64,000 nt of DNA from Clostridium hydrogeniformans DSM 21757 (GCF_000686705.1 NZ_KK366004.1:678364-742363), one strand, 5' to 3'; numbered from the stretch's first letter, positions 7,563 to 16,873 are shown. Translations and numbers: made by a program. Notes: generated from the letters alone by a model not told the origin.

Positions 7563-8702
7563 TTTTCTTAATTTTATAAGTAACATAGGGATTATAAAAA
7601 GTAGTATTAAGGGTATAAAAGAAATATAAATATTTTTATTAAAAGTAGGATTAAAAGTATATATATCTATAGGTATAAAAGTAAAAATAATGTAAGTTAT
7701 AAAAAAGCTTATTATACCTTGGATGAATTTTTTTAGGATGTATCTGGAAATGGATACATCCTTTATTTTATATATAAAGGAATGAACCTGGCAAATTATA
7801 GAAAGTCCACTAAAGCTACATAAAAAGCTTATAAATGATAGTTTTAGATTTATAGGTAGTGAACTTTCAGCTAATATATAGCATCCATTAGTTATTTCAA
7901 AGATTCCAAGAACAACCCCAGATACAGCATCCTTAGGTAAAAAGAATAATAATTTTGATAAGTAGTTTACTATATTATAAAAGCCATTAGAATTTTTAAT
8001 TATAGCTACTAATATAGAAAATATTACAACATAAGTACCAACTGATAGTGCAGTTTTTAATGAGTTATCCAAAGCCTCTTTAAAGATGGAGCCAAAATTA
8101 GGCTTTGTAAAATTTATGTTTTTTTCTAAAGATGGTTCTTTGGTTAAGGGTCCTATATAAGCCATAATAAAAGAAGAAACATAGTTAGCGATAAGAAGAT
8201 AGACCCCAACCCTTGGAAGCTTGACCATGGATGTACTTACAGCCCCTATTATAAAAAGAGGACTGGCACTACTTGCTATGTTTAGAAGTCTTTTAAAAGT
8301 GTTTTTATTAATAAGTTTTTCTTCATATAAGTGACAACTATATTTTGCCCCTAAAGGATAGCCGCAAAGTAGGTTTACTGCTAAAGTAAGACTACATTGA
8401 CTTGGAAGCCTTAGAGGCTTGCAAATAAGTGGACCAAGAGCTTTAGAGTAGATAGAAACCCCTCCATAGAGTATTAAAAGTTCTGTTATAACTAAGAAGG
8501 GGAATAAAGTTGGAAACAGATTGTTAAAAAATAGTTTAGCTCCATTTATGCAGGAGTCTATTATAAGGTTAGGATTTAGAATAAAGTATATGGTTATTAA
8601 GGTTAATAAAAATGTGGCTATATAGTTTATTCTATTATTTTTAAGAAGTATAAACATAAGAATAAATATGCCTATAAGAGAAAGATAAAATAAATATATC
8701 AA
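7545..8702 (-). CDS. ylbJ: Sporulation integral membrane protein YlbJ
   Basis: A 385-aa polytopic membrane protein with about eight or nine hydrophobic spans and the nucleoside-transporter-like gate motif region (LFPTLFPFLVITELLILYGG, LLCGYPLGAKYSC). Bacillus YlbJ is needed for spore cortex and heat resistance; this role is carried over by family. A TTG at 8714 is in frame, but the sequence following it is itself GGAGG, which places a proper ribosome site 5 bases before TTG 8702, so 8702 is chosen. The 3' end overlaps the coaD-operon coiled-coil gene by 18 bp. Its reverse-strand neighbour is tmcAL. Confidence 0.85.
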   Translation of the reverse strand: MIYLFYLSLIGIFILMFILLKNNRINYIATFLLTLITIYFILNPNLIIDSCINGAKLFFNNLFPTLFPFLVITELLILYGGVSIYSKALGPLICKPLRLPSQCSLTLAVNLLCGYPLGAKYSCHLYEEKLINKNTFKRLLNIASSASPLFIIGAVSTSMVKLPRVGVYLLIANYVSSFIMAYIGPLTKEPSLEKNINFTKPNFGSIFKEALDNSLKTALSVGTYVVIFSILVAIIKNSNGFYNIVNYLSKLLFFLPKDAVSGVVLGIFEITNGCYILAESSLPINLKLSFISFLCSFSGLSIICQVHSFIYKIKDVSISRYILKKFIQGIISFFITYIIFTFIPIDIYTFNPTFNKNIYISFIPLILLFIIPMLLIKLRKLFNIS

Positions 8703-8770
8703 AAGAACCTCCAAATAATTGATTCATAAAAATTATATTACTATAATCTTAGAATATTCATAAATTAGAA

Positions 8771-8818
8771 AAAGAGATTTTAAGTTATATTAAAGTTAAT
8801 ATAACTTAAAATCTCTTT
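8771..8818 (-). terminator. 22-bp perfect hairpin between tmcAL and ylbJ
   Basis: Arms 8771-8792 and 8797-8818 are perfectly complementary around a 4-base loop. On the reverse strand the hairpin begins inside the tmcAL stop codon and is followed by TTC and an AT-rich tail, so it may terminate or stabilise the tmcAL message. The U-tract is short, so termination efficiency is uncertain. Confidence 0.6.
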
Positions 8819-10037
8819 ATGAATTCAATATAAATGGAGGGTATAAGAAATCAGAGTTCTCTTTTATGTTATTACAAAGAAGGCTATAAGCTCTGGTTCC
8901 CTGAAGGTCTAACTGTAAAAATGGGTTGGTATCCTTTAGGAGTTTAGTTAAGATTTTAACCTCACTATTTAATTTTATATTCTTTAAAATTTTACTACCA
9001 TTTTCATTGAAAGCAAGGGGGCGTATATAATTAGGACAAGTTTTTCTAAGAGATAAAATATCGTAATTATCAAAACCAATAAAATACTGACAGAGTATAC
9101 GATTTATTCTTGTGTAAGTATATCTCTTACTTTTAACTTTTAGAATCAATTCATTTAAAGATGAAGAGTTAATTATTTCCTTTAAAATTTTATTATCTAA
9201 ACCCTCTGAAGCTTCAGGAATAAGAGAAAGATTATTTTTATTACATAAAAGCTTATATTTTATAAAGGAAAAGATTTTTTCTTCAAAGACAAAATCATAA
9301 CCTTCATTTTTTAGAGTAGAAAGAATATCATAAGAAGCTTTAGGCATATGTTCTGACAATGGATTTAAATCTTCATTATTTTTTAAATAGTCTCTTATAG
9401 ATGTGGCGCTAGAGAATATTGGATTCAATGAAGAATCATTATATCCACCACCTATTCTTTCAATGGTTAAAGGTTTTATATTACTATTTAATTTTATTAA
9501 GCTTTTACAATACTCTATGGCGAGAATATTATTAGGAGAAGATAAGAGACTATCTATAGTATTATTAAGTATTGATGTTTCCTTTAAGTAATCCTTAAGG
9601 GCAAGAGTCCTAGAGGTTGTAAAAGGTAACCCCTTGTTTAGATAATCCTTAAGTAAAGTTTTATATTTTAGTGGCTCATTGGAAAGTACTTCGGCAATGA
9701 GAATTATATTATTTACATCTCCACATTCACTACCAAAGGATAGATAATCTATGGAATTTAATCCATTTAAAATGGATACGGCACCATGAGAAAAGAACTC
9801 AGCTGAAGATAAGGAAAATAAGGTAGGCAGCTCTAATACTAGGTCTGCGCCATTTAGAACAGCCATTTTAGCTCTACTCCATTTATCCATAATTGAAGGA
9901 ATACCCCTTTGGGTGAAGTTTCCACTCATTAAGACAATTAATAAAGAATCCTCTGTTAAAGCCTTAGTTTTTTTGATATGATATAGATGACCACTGTGAA
10001 AAGGGTTATATTCAGAAATTATAGCACTAATCTTCAT
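8817..10037 (-). CDS. tmcAL: tRNA(Met) cytidine acetate ligase
   Basis: A 406-aa protein of the YlbM/TmcAL family, which uses acetate and ATP to make N4-acetylcytidine at the wobble position of elongator tRNA-Met. The N-terminal nucleotidyltransferase domain starts MKISAIISEYNPFHSGH with the HSGH adenylylation motif at 14-17. LMSGNFTQRG near residue 36 and NGADLVLELPT near residue 62 are family signatures. Start ATG lies behind AAGGAGC. Divergent from pta, which is notable because acetate is its substrate; whether the two are co-regulated is not shown by the sequence. Confidence 0.92.
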   Translation of the reverse strand: MKISAIISEYNPFHSGHLYHIKKTKALTEDSLLIVLMSGNFTQRGIPSIMDKWSRAKMAVLNGADLVLELPTLFSLSSAEFFSHGAVSILNGLNSIDYLSFGSECGDVNNIILIAEVLSNEPLKYKTLLKDYLNKGLPFTTSRTLALKDYLKETSILNNTIDSLLSSPNNILAIEYCKSLIKLNSNIKPLTIERIGGGYNDSSLNPIFSSATSIRDYLKNNEDLNPLSEHMPKASYDILSTLKNEGYDFVFEEKIFSFIKYKLLCNKNNLSLIPEASEGLDNKILKEIINSSSLNELILKVKSKRYTYTRINRILCQYFIGFDNYDILSLRKTCPNYIRPLAFNENGSKILKNIKLNSEVKILTKLLKDTNPFLQLDLQGTRAYSLLCNNIKENSDFLYPPFILNS

Positions 10038-10177
10038 AAAAATGCTCCTTCTATTTTAAATATATAATATTATACAGTATTTTTGGCAAAAATTAAATAT
10101 AAGTAATTTTTAGCTTGGATTCAGAAAATTTATAAAATAAAGAATTTAATATTTGCTAATATATTTATGATTTTTTG

Positions 10178-10207
10178 TTGAAAAGTATATACTATTAAGA
10201 GTATATT
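10178..10207 (+). promoter_or_regulatory. Putative sigma-A promoter for pta
   Basis: TTGAAA (10178-10183), 18-bp spacer, TATATT (10202-10207), 24 bp before the pta ribosome site. The region is very AT-rich, so the match is suggestive only. Confidence 0.45.
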
Positions 10208-10245
10208 ATATATAGAAAGCCTTATTTTTGAAAGGAGTAATGAAC

Positions 10246-11250
10246 ATGGACTTAATGAAAAAGATTTGGGAAGATGCTAAAAGTGATGTTAAGAGGATAG
10301 TTCTTCCAGAAGGTGATGAGGAAAGAACACTGAAGGCTTCTGAGGACATAAAAAAAGAAGGACTTGCAGAAGTAATCTTAGTTGGTAATTTAAAAAGTAT
10401 AGAAGAGAAAGCTAAGAATATTGGTGTTAACTTAGAGGGAATAGAAATAATAGATCCTGAAAACTCATCAAAAACAGAAGAGTATGTTAATGCTTTTTAT
10501 GAGCTTAGAAAAAATAAAGGTATGACAATAGAGAAGGCTAATAAGATAGTTAGAGATCCTCTTTACTATGGAACAATGATGGTTAAACTTGGGGATGCTG
10601 ATGGAATGGTTTCAGGTGCTGTACATACAACAGGAGATCTTTTAAGACCAGGACTTCAAATAATTAAGACTTTACCAGGAGTATCAGTTGTTTCAAGTTT
10701 CTTTATAATGCTTGTACCTAACTGTGAATATGGTGAGGATGGAATGTTATTCTTCTCAGATTGTGCTGTTAATCCAAATCCAACTGCAGAGCAATTAGCA
10801 TCTATTGCTATAGCTACAGCAGAAACAGCAAAAAACTTATGTAAGATAGATCCAAAGGTTGCAATGCTTTCTTTCTCAAGTATGGGAAGTGCTGATCATG
10901 AACTTGTAGAAAAGGTAAGACGTGCAACAGAGATAGCTAAAGAATTAAGACCAGATTTAGATATAGATGGAGAACTTCAATTAGATGCTGCTATAGTTGA
11001 TAAGGTAGCTAAGCAAAAGGCTCCAAATAGTAAGGTTGCAGGTAAGGCTAATGTATTAATATTCCCTGATCTTCAGGCAGGAAATATAGGATATAAATTA
11101 GTTCAAAGATTTGCAAGAGCAGAAGCAATTGGACCAGTGTGCCAAGGATTTGCAAAGCCAATAAACGACTTATCAAGAGGATGTAGTCCAGAGGATATCG
11201 TTAATGTGGTAGCATTAACTGCTGTTCAAGCTCAAAGTGGAAGTAAATAA
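10246..11250 (+). CDS. pta: Phosphate acetyltransferase
   Basis: A 334-aa enzyme that converts acetyl-CoA and phosphate to acetyl phosphate, the first step of energy-yielding acetate formation. It is the short single-domain form without an N-terminal DRTGG domain. Conserved segments include RIVLPEGDEERTLKA, the DADGMVSGAVHTTGDLLRPGLQII core, SSMGSADHELVEKV, and VLIFPDLQAGNIGYKLVQR. TTG 10228 and ATG 10240 are also in frame, but AAAGGAG (10231-10237) is 8 bases from ATG 10246, so 10246 is the start. ackA follows after 320 bp of structured leader. Confidence 0.96.
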   Translation: MDLMKKIWEDAKSDVKRIVLPEGDEERTLKASEDIKKEGLAEVILVGNLKSIEEKAKNIGVNLEGIEIIDPENSSKTEEYVNAFYELRKNKGMTIEKANKIVRDPLYYGTMMVKLGDADGMVSGAVHTTGDLLRPGLQIIKTLPGVSVVSSFFIMLVPNCEYGEDGMLFFSDCAVNPNPTAEQLASIAIATAETAKNLCKIDPKVAMLSFSSMGSADHELVEKVRRATEIAKELRPDLDIDGELQLDAAIVDKVAKQKAPNSKVAGKANVLIFPDLQAGNIGYKLVQRFARAEAIGPVCQGFAKPINDLSRGCSPEDIVNVVALTAVQAQSGSK

Positions 11251-11327
11251 GAAGTAACTTTTTAGATATATAAAATAAATAAAGTGAAACTTAATTCACA
11301 TGGGATTTTTAATTCAGATTAATTTAT

Positions 11328-11536
11328 ATGATGGCTAGGAGCTGTAACACCCCAAGCCTCTAAAGTTTAGGGATAACAGTTGCTATGCCACTAGATGAGC
11401 TTATTTAACCTTCAGATGGTGGAAAGAACACCATCTGAAGGAAGATTCGTTCTATAATAAATAGTTTAGGGGCTTTACAATTCTTATAGCCAGTATTAAT
11501 TTAGCTAGGGTATTAGAATTGTAAAGTCCCTGAATA
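11328..11536 (+). promoter_or_regulatory. Candidate structured RNA leader upstream of ackA
   Basis: The 320-bp pta-ackA gap holds three nested elements. A compact 5' domain runs from TGGC at 11332 to GCCA at 11390, with internal GCTGT/ACAGT and CTAAA/TTTAG pairings. A perfect 13-bp hairpin follows (11409-11421 with 11429-11441, 7-nt loop). A 16-bp hairpin with one wobble pair (11469-11484 with 11515-11530) ends 40 bp before the ackA ATG. None is followed by a long T-run, so simple termination is unlikely. It could be a cis-regulatory RNA; a conserved 'ackA' RNA motif has been proposed before pta/ackA genes, but I cannot confirm that this is a member. Confidence 0.55.
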
Positions 11537-11570
11537 AGAATATGTTTTACAAAAAGAGAGGAGAAATAAT

Positions 11571-12764
11571 ATGAAGGTTTTAGTTATTAACTGTGGAAGT
11601 TCTTCATTAAAGTATCAATTAATTGATATGAGTAATGAAAAAGCGTTAGCTGTAGGTTTAGTTGAGAGAATAGGTATAGAAGGTTCTATACTTACTCAAA
11701 AGGTTGAAGGAAGAGATAAATATATAATAGAAACTTCAATGAAAGATCATAAAGTTGCTATAGGTCTTGTTTTAAATGCTTTAGTTGATGAGAAAAATGG
11801 AGTTATAAAGAGCATGGATGAAATCTCAGCAGTTGGACACAGAGTTGTTCATGGTGGAGAAAAGTATGCTAAGTCTGTAGTTGTAACAGAAGAAGTTATG
11901 AAAGAGTTAGAAGAGTGTGCAAAACTTGCTCCACTTCATAACCCACCAAACATAATAGGAATAAATGCATGTAAGGAGCTTATGCCAAATACACCAATGA
12001 CAGCAGTATTTGACACAGCATTCCATCAAACTATGCCAGAAAAAGCATATATATACCCACTTCCATATGAATTATATGAAAATAATGCTATAAGAAAGTA
12101 TGGATTCCACGGAACTTCTCATAAGTATGTTTCAAACATAGCAGCAGAAGAGATGGGTAAGGATATAAAGGATCTTAAGATAATAACTTGTCACCTTGGA
12201 AATGGAGCAAGTGTTGCTGCAGTTAAAAATGGAGAGTGTGTAGATACTTCTATGGGATTCACTCCACTTGAAGGATTAGCAATGGGAACTAGATGTGGAG
12301 ATATAGATCCTGCAATAGTTACATTCTTAATGACAGAATTAAATATGTCTGCTGATGAGGCTAATACAGTGTTAAATAAGAAGTCAGGAGTTCTTGGAAT
12401 TTCAGGAGTTTCTTCAGATTTTAGAGATATTGAAGGAGCTGCTGCAGAAGGAAATAATAGAGCTAAGCTTGCATTAGATATATTCAATTATAGAGTTAAA
12501 CAATACATAGGATCTTATGCTGCATCTATGGGTGGAGTTGACTGTGTAGTATTTACAGCAGGACTTGGAGAAAATGCAATAGAGACAAGAGAAGAAATAT
12601 GCAGTGGATTAGAATTCTTAGGAATAGAAGTAGACCATGAGAAAAACAATATACGTGGTAAAGTAAAAGAAGTAAGCAAAGATGGTTCAAAGGTTAAGGT
12701 ATTCGTAGTACCAACAAATGAAGAGCTTGTAATTGCAAGGGACACAGTAAGTTTAGTTAAATAA
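11571..12764 (+). CDS. ackA: Acetate kinase
   Basis: A 397-aa enzyme that transfers the phosphoryl group of acetyl phosphate to ADP, giving acetate and ATP. ASKHA-fold motifs are all present: NCGSSSLKY (7-15), HRVVHGG with Arg91, DTAFH with catalytic Asp148 (148-152), FHGTSH, HLGNGAS, and [11 protein letters not shown]. The length is standard. A good GAGAGGAG ribosome site precedes the ATG. With pta it forms the main clostridial acetate pathway. Confidence 0.98.
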   Translation: MKVLVINCGSSSLKYQLIDMSNEKALAVGLVERIGIEGSILTQKVEGRDKYIIETSMKDHKVAIGLVLNALVDEKNGVIKSMDEISAVGHRVVHGGEKYAKSVVVTEEVMKELEECAKLAPLHNPPNIIGINACKELMPNTPMTAVFDTAFHQTMPEKAYIYPLPYELYENNAIRKYGFHGTSHKYVSNIAAEEMGKDIKDLKIITCHLGNGASVAAVKNGECVDTSMGFTPLEGLAMGTRCGDIDPAIVTFLMTELNMSADEANTVLNKKSGVLGISGVSSDFRDIEGAAAEGNNRAKLALDIFNYRVKQYIGSYAASMGGVDCVVFTAGLGENAIETREEICSGLEFLGIEVDHEKNNIRGKVKEVSKDGSKVKVFVVPTNEELVIARDTVSLVK

Positions 12765-12778
12765 ATTCCAAAATAAAC

Positions 12779-12807
12779 TTGACTTTTAAATTTTAAGTTT
12801 ATATAAT
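12779..12807 (+). promoter_or_regulatory. Sigma-A promoter for ylbN-rpmF(-plsX)
   Basis: TTGACT (12779-12784), 17-bp spacer, TATAAT (12802-12807): an almost perfect vegetative promoter about 90 bp before ylbN. Confidence 0.7.
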
Positions 12808-12897
12808 AAATTGTGTTCATAGGGTATATTTTATTATTCCCTACAAAATATTATCTATATAAGGCAAAAGCTAATAAGCTTTATATGGGGTGAAATT

Positions 12898-13395
12898 ATG
12901 AAAATTAATATTTCTGAATTAATAGGAAAAAAATTAAAGAAGAAATCCGTAGAACTTTCTTTTAAAGGAGAGGAGTTTGTCCATGAGGGAGATGAAATTA
13001 AATTTTTAGATCCCATTAATGCCCATGGAGAAATTATTTCTAGGGATAATATAGTAAGCTTAGACGTTAATATTCAGACTAAACTAAGCCTTCCTTGTTC
13101 TAGATGTTTAAAACCTTTTGTTTATCCTATAAATATGGAGATGAATGAAAAATTTTCAATATCAGATGGTGAGGATGAAAATGCTATTACCCTTGACGAG
13201 GAAATCTTAGATATTCCAGAAATGATCAAGGGAAGTATAGTTATGGCATTACCAATTAAAAAACTTTGTAGTGAGAACTGCAAAGGTCTCTGCCAGCAAT
13301 GTGGTGCCAATTTAAATTTAGATAATTGCTCTTGTGATAATCTAGATATTGACATAAGGCTGGCAAAGTTAAAAGAATTGTTTCCAAGTGATTAA
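12898..13395 (+). CDS. ylbN: DUF177 (YceD/YlbN) family protein
   Basis: A 165-aa member of the family that sits before rpmF in most bacteria and is linked to 23S rRNA accumulation and ribosome supply in other organisms; the mechanism is unclear. Seen here: a CSRC pair near residue 62 and a C-terminal cysteine cluster (CSENCKGLCQQCGANLNLDNCSC, about residues 121-143; key residues Cys), suggesting a metal site, then an RLAKLKELFPSD tail. GGGGTGA precedes the ATG. rpmF begins 12 bp after the stop. Confidence 0.88.
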   Translation: MKINISELIGKKLKKKSVELSFKGEEFVHEGDEIKFLDPINAHGEIISRDNIVSLDVNIQTKLSLPCSRCLKPFVYPINMEMNEKFSISDGEDENAITLDEEILDIPEMIKGSIVMALPIKKLCSENCKGLCQQCGANLNLDNCSCDNLDIDIRLAKLKELFPSD

Positions 13396-13407
13396 GGAGG
13401 TGTAATA

Positions 13408-13590
13408 ATGGGAAATCCAGCAAGAAAAACTTATAAAGCGAAGAGAGACTCAAGAAGAGCTCAAACTTTCAAGTTAAGTGTACCAGGAATAATAGAATGT
13501 CCACAATGCCACGAAATGAAACTTGCTCACAGAGTATGTAAGAGTTGTGGTTACTATAAAGGTAAAGAAGTTGTTGCATCTGAAAAATAA
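13408..13590 (+). CDS. rpmF: 50S ribosomal protein L32
   Basis: A 60-aa large-subunit protein. It begins [19 protein letters not shown] and carries a zinc-binding CPQC...CKSC motif. AAGGAGGTG overlaps the end of ylbN. A clear terminator follows. Confidence 0.97.
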   Translation: MGNPARKTYKAKRDSRRAQTFKLSVPGIIECPQCHEMKLAHRVCKSCGYYKGKEVVASEK

Positions 13591-13617
13591 AGAAAGTCTT
13601 ATGACTTTCTTTTCTTT
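13590..13617 (+). terminator. Rho-independent terminator after rpmF
   Basis: AGAAAGTC (13591-13598), TTAT loop, GACTTTCT (13603-13610), then a T-rich tail. plsX may be expressed by read-through from ylbN-rpmF or by a promoter I could not place. Confidence 0.75.
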
Positions 13618-13648
13618 GTATATAAAAGAATTTTAAGGGGCGTTGATT

Positions 13649-14638
13649 ATGAAAATTGCAGTTGACGGATTTGGAGGAGATAATTCTCCAGGTGCTATAG
13701 TTGAAGGCTGTGTTCTTGCAACTAAAGAAATAGATGTTAATATAATAATCACAGGAAAAAAAGAGATTCTTGAGACTGAACTTAGTAAATACGACTATGA
13801 TAAAAATAAAATAAAAATCCATGATGCAGAAGAGGTAATTAGTTGTAATGAGGAACCTGTTAAGGCTATTAGAAGAAAGAAAAATTCATCTTTATACAAA
13901 GCTTTAAGTCTTGTTAAAGAAGGAGAGGCTCATGGGGTTATCTCAGCTGGAAGTACAGGAGCTTTTATGGCTGGAGCTACATTAGTAGTTGGTAGAATAA
14001 AGGGAATAGATAGACCAGCCCTTGCACCAGTTATGCCAGGAAAAAATGGACCTTTTATGTTAATTGATTGTGGAGCAAATGCAGAGTGTAAGCCACCATA
14101 TTTAGTTCAATTTGCTAAAATGGGAAGCGTATATATGGAAAATATAATGAAAATAAACACACCTTCTGTAGGCCTTATAAATATAGGGGCTGAAGAGGAA
14201 AAAGGAAATGAGCTGACAAAGGCTTCATATAAGCTTTTAAAAGAAGCACCATTAAACTTTGTTGGTAATGTGGAACCTAGAGATATTCCCCTTGGAAATA
14301 CTAAAGTTCTTGTTTGTGATGGATTTGTAGGAAATACAGTACTTAAGATGTATGAGGGAGTAGCGGGAACAATCTTCTCTACATTAAAGGAGAATATGCT
14401 AGCCTCAACAAGAGGAAAACTTGGTGCATTAATGTTAAAGCCTGTATTTAAGAAATTTAAGAAGGACTTTGATTATAAAGAAGTTGGGGGAGCAGCCTTC
14501 CTTGGAATAGATGGAATATGTATAAAAGCTCATGGAAGCTCAGATAGTAAAGCCATAAAAAACGCTATAAAGCAGGCTAAAATATTCTATGACAACAAAG
14601 TCATCGAAAAAATAAAAGAAAAAATAATTGAAGCGTAA
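13649..14638 (+). CDS. plsX: Acyl-phosphate synthase PlsX
   Basis: A 329-aa peripheral membrane enzyme that makes acyl phosphate from acyl-ACP, the first step of phospholipid synthesis with PlsY. It opens with [19 protein letters not shown] and holds [26 protein letters not shown] and [17 protein letters not shown] 13643 is in frame, but AAGGGG sits 2 bases from it and 8 bases from ATG 13649, so 13649 is chosen. The following acpP supplies its substrate carrier. Confidence 0.95.
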   Translation: MKIAVDGFGGDNSPGAIVEGCVLATKEIDVNIIITGKKEILETELSKYDYDKNKIKIHDAEEVISCNEEPVKAIRRKKNSSLYKALSLVKEGEAHGVISAGSTGAFMAGATLVVGRIKGIDRPALAPVMPGKNGPFMLIDCGANAECKPPYLVQFAKMGSVYMENIMKINTPSVGLINIGAEEEKGNELTKASYKLLKEAPLNFVGNVEPRDIPLGNTKVLVCDGFVGNTVLKMYEGVAGTIFSTLKENMLASTRGKLGALMLKPVFKKFKKDFDYKEVGGAAFLGIDGICIKAHGSSDSKAIKNAIKQAKIFYDNKVIEKIKEKIIEA

Positions 14639-14657
14639 ATTTTATATATTTTATTTA

Positions 14658-14686
14658 TTGACGACTTTCTAAATATGTAATATTAT
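14658..14686 (+). promoter_or_regulatory. Sigma-A promoter for acpP
   Basis: TTGACG (14658-14663), 17-bp spacer, TATTAT (14681-14686), ending about 19 bp before the ribosome site of acpP. It lets acpP be made in excess over the upstream genes. Confidence 0.6.
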
Positions 14687-14719
14687 CTAGGTATAGAATT
14701 TCTTAGGGAGGTGAAAAAT

Positions 14720-14953
14720 TTGGTATTTGAAAAAGTAAAATCAATAATAGCAGATAAGTTAAGTGTTAGTGAAAGTGATATAACTATGGAAACATCTTTT
14801 GTTGATGACCTTGGAGCAGATTCCCTTGATGTAGTTGAGCTAATCATGGCTTTAGAAGATGAATTTGAAATAGAAATATCTGATGAGCAAGCAGAGAGTG
14901 TTACTACTGTTGGCGAAGTTGTGGAATATATAAGAGAAAATAGTGAAGATTAA
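14720..14953 (+). CDS. acpP: Acyl carrier protein
   Basis: A 77-aa acidic protein that carries growing acyl chains in fatty-acid synthesis. The 4'-phosphopantetheine attachment serine is in [12 protein letters not shown]. The start is taken as TTG 14720, because the in-frame GTG at 14711 lies inside the ribosome site GGGAGGTG (14706-14713), which is about 6 bases from TTG. A TTG start for so abundant a protein is unusual but supported by the spacing. Confidence 0.95.
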   Translation: MVFEKVKSIIADKLSVSESDITMETSFVDDLGADSLDVVELIMALEDEFEIEISDEQAESVTTVGEVVEYIRENSED

Positions 14954-14960
14954 CATTTAG

Positions 14961-14986
14961 AAGTCCCGTAAATCGGGGCTTTAATT
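14961..14986 (+). terminator. Terminator after acpP
   Basis: AAGTCCCG, TAAA-type loop, CGGGGCTT with one wobble pair, then TTAATTA. The short U-tract suggests partial termination and some read-through into rnc. Confidence 0.6.
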
Positions 14987-14998
14987 ATATGAAATAAA

Positions 14999-15045
14999 AG
15001 TTTATTCTTGAATTTGTAATGCTTTGGCAAATTGAAGAATAAACT
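14999..15045 (+). repeat. Long inverted repeat in the rnc 5' leader
   Basis: Arms 14999-15016 and 15028-15045 can pair over 17 of 18 positions (one G-G mismatch) around an 11-nt loop. It ends 18 bp before the rnc ATG and has no T-run. A long duplex in the leader of the RNase III gene is a plausible substrate of the enzyme itself. Confidence 0.7.
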
Positions 15046-15063
15046 TACGCGGGAGTTGGACAG

Positions 15064-15768
15064 ATGTTATTTAATAATTTAATAGGAGAACTTGAGAATA
15101 AAATAGGAGTTAAGTTTAATAATAGGAAATATATTGAGGTAGCTCTTACTCATAGTTCTTATGCTAACCAATATAAGAATGTAAAGTTTAACGAAAGATT
15201 AGAATTTTTAGGAGACTCTGTACTTCAATTATCTATTACGGAGTATCTTTTTAATCATTATGAAGATAAAACAGAAGGGGAGCTTACTAAAGCTAGAGCT
15301 TTAATAGTATGTGAAAATTCCCTTTATGAAATAGCTAGGAAATGGTCTCTTGGAAAATATATAAAAATGAGTAAAGGGGAAGAGCTCACAGGAGGGCGTG
15401 ATAGGGTATCAATACAGGCAGATTGTGTAGAGGCTATATTAGCAGCTATTTACCTTGATAAGGGCATAGAATTTGTTGAGAAGTTTATAATAGAGAATTT
15501 AAAAGATACTATAGAAAAAGCTATAAACAATGAAATAGTTTTAGATTATAAGACTAAACTTCAAGAAACCCTTCAGAAAAATGGAGAGGTAACTATAGTG
15601 TATAATCTTACTAAGTTTGAAGGGCCTCCTCACAGAAGAAAATTTTATACAGAGGTTTTAATAGATAATTCTGTAATGGGAAATGGAGAAGGATATAGTA
15701 AGAAGGAGTCAGAACAAAGTTCAGCGAAAGAAGCACTTAAGAAGTTGGAGGATTTAGATGAAAAGTAA
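15064..15768 (+). CDS. rnc: Ribonuclease III
   Basis: A 234-aa double-strand-specific endoribonuclease that processes rRNA precursors and cuts structured mRNAs. The catalytic domain has NERLEFLGDSV (43-53) with the metal-binding acidic residues and a second conserved acidic segment near residue 120 (DCVEAILAAIY). A double-stranded RNA binding domain fills about residues 155-230 (DYKTKLQETLQ, GEGYSKKESEQSSAKEAL). The gene overlaps the next gene by 11 bp. Confidence 0.97.
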   Translation: MLFNNLIGELENKIGVKFNNRKYIEVALTHSSYANQYKNVKFNERLEFLGDSVLQLSITEYLFNHYEDKTEGELTKARALIVCENSLYEIARKWSLGKYIKMSKGEELTGGRDRVSIQADCVEAILAAIYLDKGIEFVEKFIIENLKDTIEKAINNEIVLDYKTKLQETLQKNGEVTIVYNLTKFEGPPHRRKFYTEVLIDNSVMGNGEGYSKKESEQSSAKEALKKLEDLDEK

Positions 15769-16873
15769 AAGACATTATATAATACCTATCTTTGTACCAC
15801 AAATAGGTTGCCCTCATAATTGTGTGTTTTGTAATCAGAGTAGGATTACAGGAGAAAACCTAAAAGATATGGGGGTTAAAGAAGAAGAGGATGTAAATGC
15901 TGATACTGTAAGAAATACCATAGAAGAATACTTAAGTACTATAGACAGGAATGGGGCTATAGTTGAGGTATCTTTCTTTGGGGGAACATTTACAGGTATA
16001 CCTATGGAAAAACAAAGAGAGTTATTGTCTGTGGCTAAAGAGTATAAGGACTCAGGAAGCATAGATTATATAAGAATGTCAACAAGACCAGATTATATAG
16101 ATGAAAACATATTAAAGCATTTACAGGGATTCAATGCAGACATAATAGAACTAGGTGTGCAATCCTTAGATGAAGAAGTTTTAAAAAAGTCAGGCAGGGG
16201 TCATAGCAAAGAAGATGTAATAAGAGCGTCTAAACTTATTAAGGAGTATGGATTTACCTTAGGCCATCAAATAATGCTAGGATTACCTTCAGATAACTTT
16301 AAAAAGGATATAAATACAGCCTTAGAGAGTATTTCTATGAAACCAGATATATGTAGAATATATCCAGCTCTTGTTATAAAGGATACTCCCATGGAAATTA
16401 TGGTTAAAAAGAATCTATATAAGCCCTATACCTTAGAAGAGGCAGTGGAAATAAGTAAAATATTATATTCTATGTATATAAGTAATGGAATTAAGGTTAT
16501 TAGAATAGGGCTTCAGCCAACGGAGAATATTAACTATGATGGGGACATTATAGAAGGCCCATTTCACCCTGCTTTTAGGGAATTGGTAGAAGGAAAAATT
16601 TATAATGGACTTATAGATAAATGTATAAGAGAGTTTAATAGTAATATAGTTATAGAGGTAAATCCTAAGGATATATCTAAGATATACACCAATAAAAAAG
16701 AGTTTTTTTATGACATATTAAAACAAAATAATATAAAAAAACTGAGAATAGTTGAGAATCCATCTCTTTCAAGAGGAGAACTTTTAATAAAGAATGATGA
16801 AAATAACATAAAAATGTCTATAAGTTCATGGATTGAAGAAATTGCAAAAGAAGGAAAAGATACTCTTTTATAG
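15758..16873 (+). CDS. Radical SAM protein, ELP3-like
   Basis: A 371-aa radical S-adenosylmethionine enzyme. Cys18, Cys22 and Cys25 (GCPHNCVFC) would hold the 4Fe-4S cluster. The SFFGGTFTGIP segment and QSLDEEVLKKSGRGH match the Elp3-like radical SAM fold. No C-terminal acetyltransferase domain is present, so it is not a full Elp3. It overlaps rnc by 11 bp and lies before spoVS-smc, an order conserved in clostridia. The substrate is unknown; RNA modification is a guess from the name-giving family and the rnc neighbour. Confidence 0.85.
   Translation: MKSKRHYIIPIFVPQIGCPHNCVFCNQSRITGENLKDMGVKEEEDVNADTVRNTIEEYLSTIDRNGAIVEVSFFGGTFTGIPMEKQRELLSVAKEYKDSGSIDYIRMSTRPDYIDENILKHLQGFNADIIELGVQSLDEEVLKKSGRGHSKEDVIRASKLIKEYGFTLGHQIMLGLPSDNFKKDINTALESISMKPDICRIYPALVIKDTPMEIMVKKNLYKPYTLEEAVEISKILYSMYISNGIKVIRIGLQPTENINYDGDIIEGPFHPAFRELVEGKIYNGLIDKCIREFNSNIVIEVNPKDISKIYTNKKEFFYDILKQNNIKKLRIVENPSLSRGELLIKNDENNIKMSISSWIEEIAKEGKDTLL

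Noticed and set aside
12191-12487. Reverse open frame inside ackA
   Set aside because: Antisense to conserved acetate kinase motifs, with no promoter or ribosome site.
13469-13822. Reverse open frame across rpmF and plsX
   Set aside because: Crosses two certain genes and a terminator; Tyr/Phe/Ile-rich composition expected from reversed AT-rich DNA.
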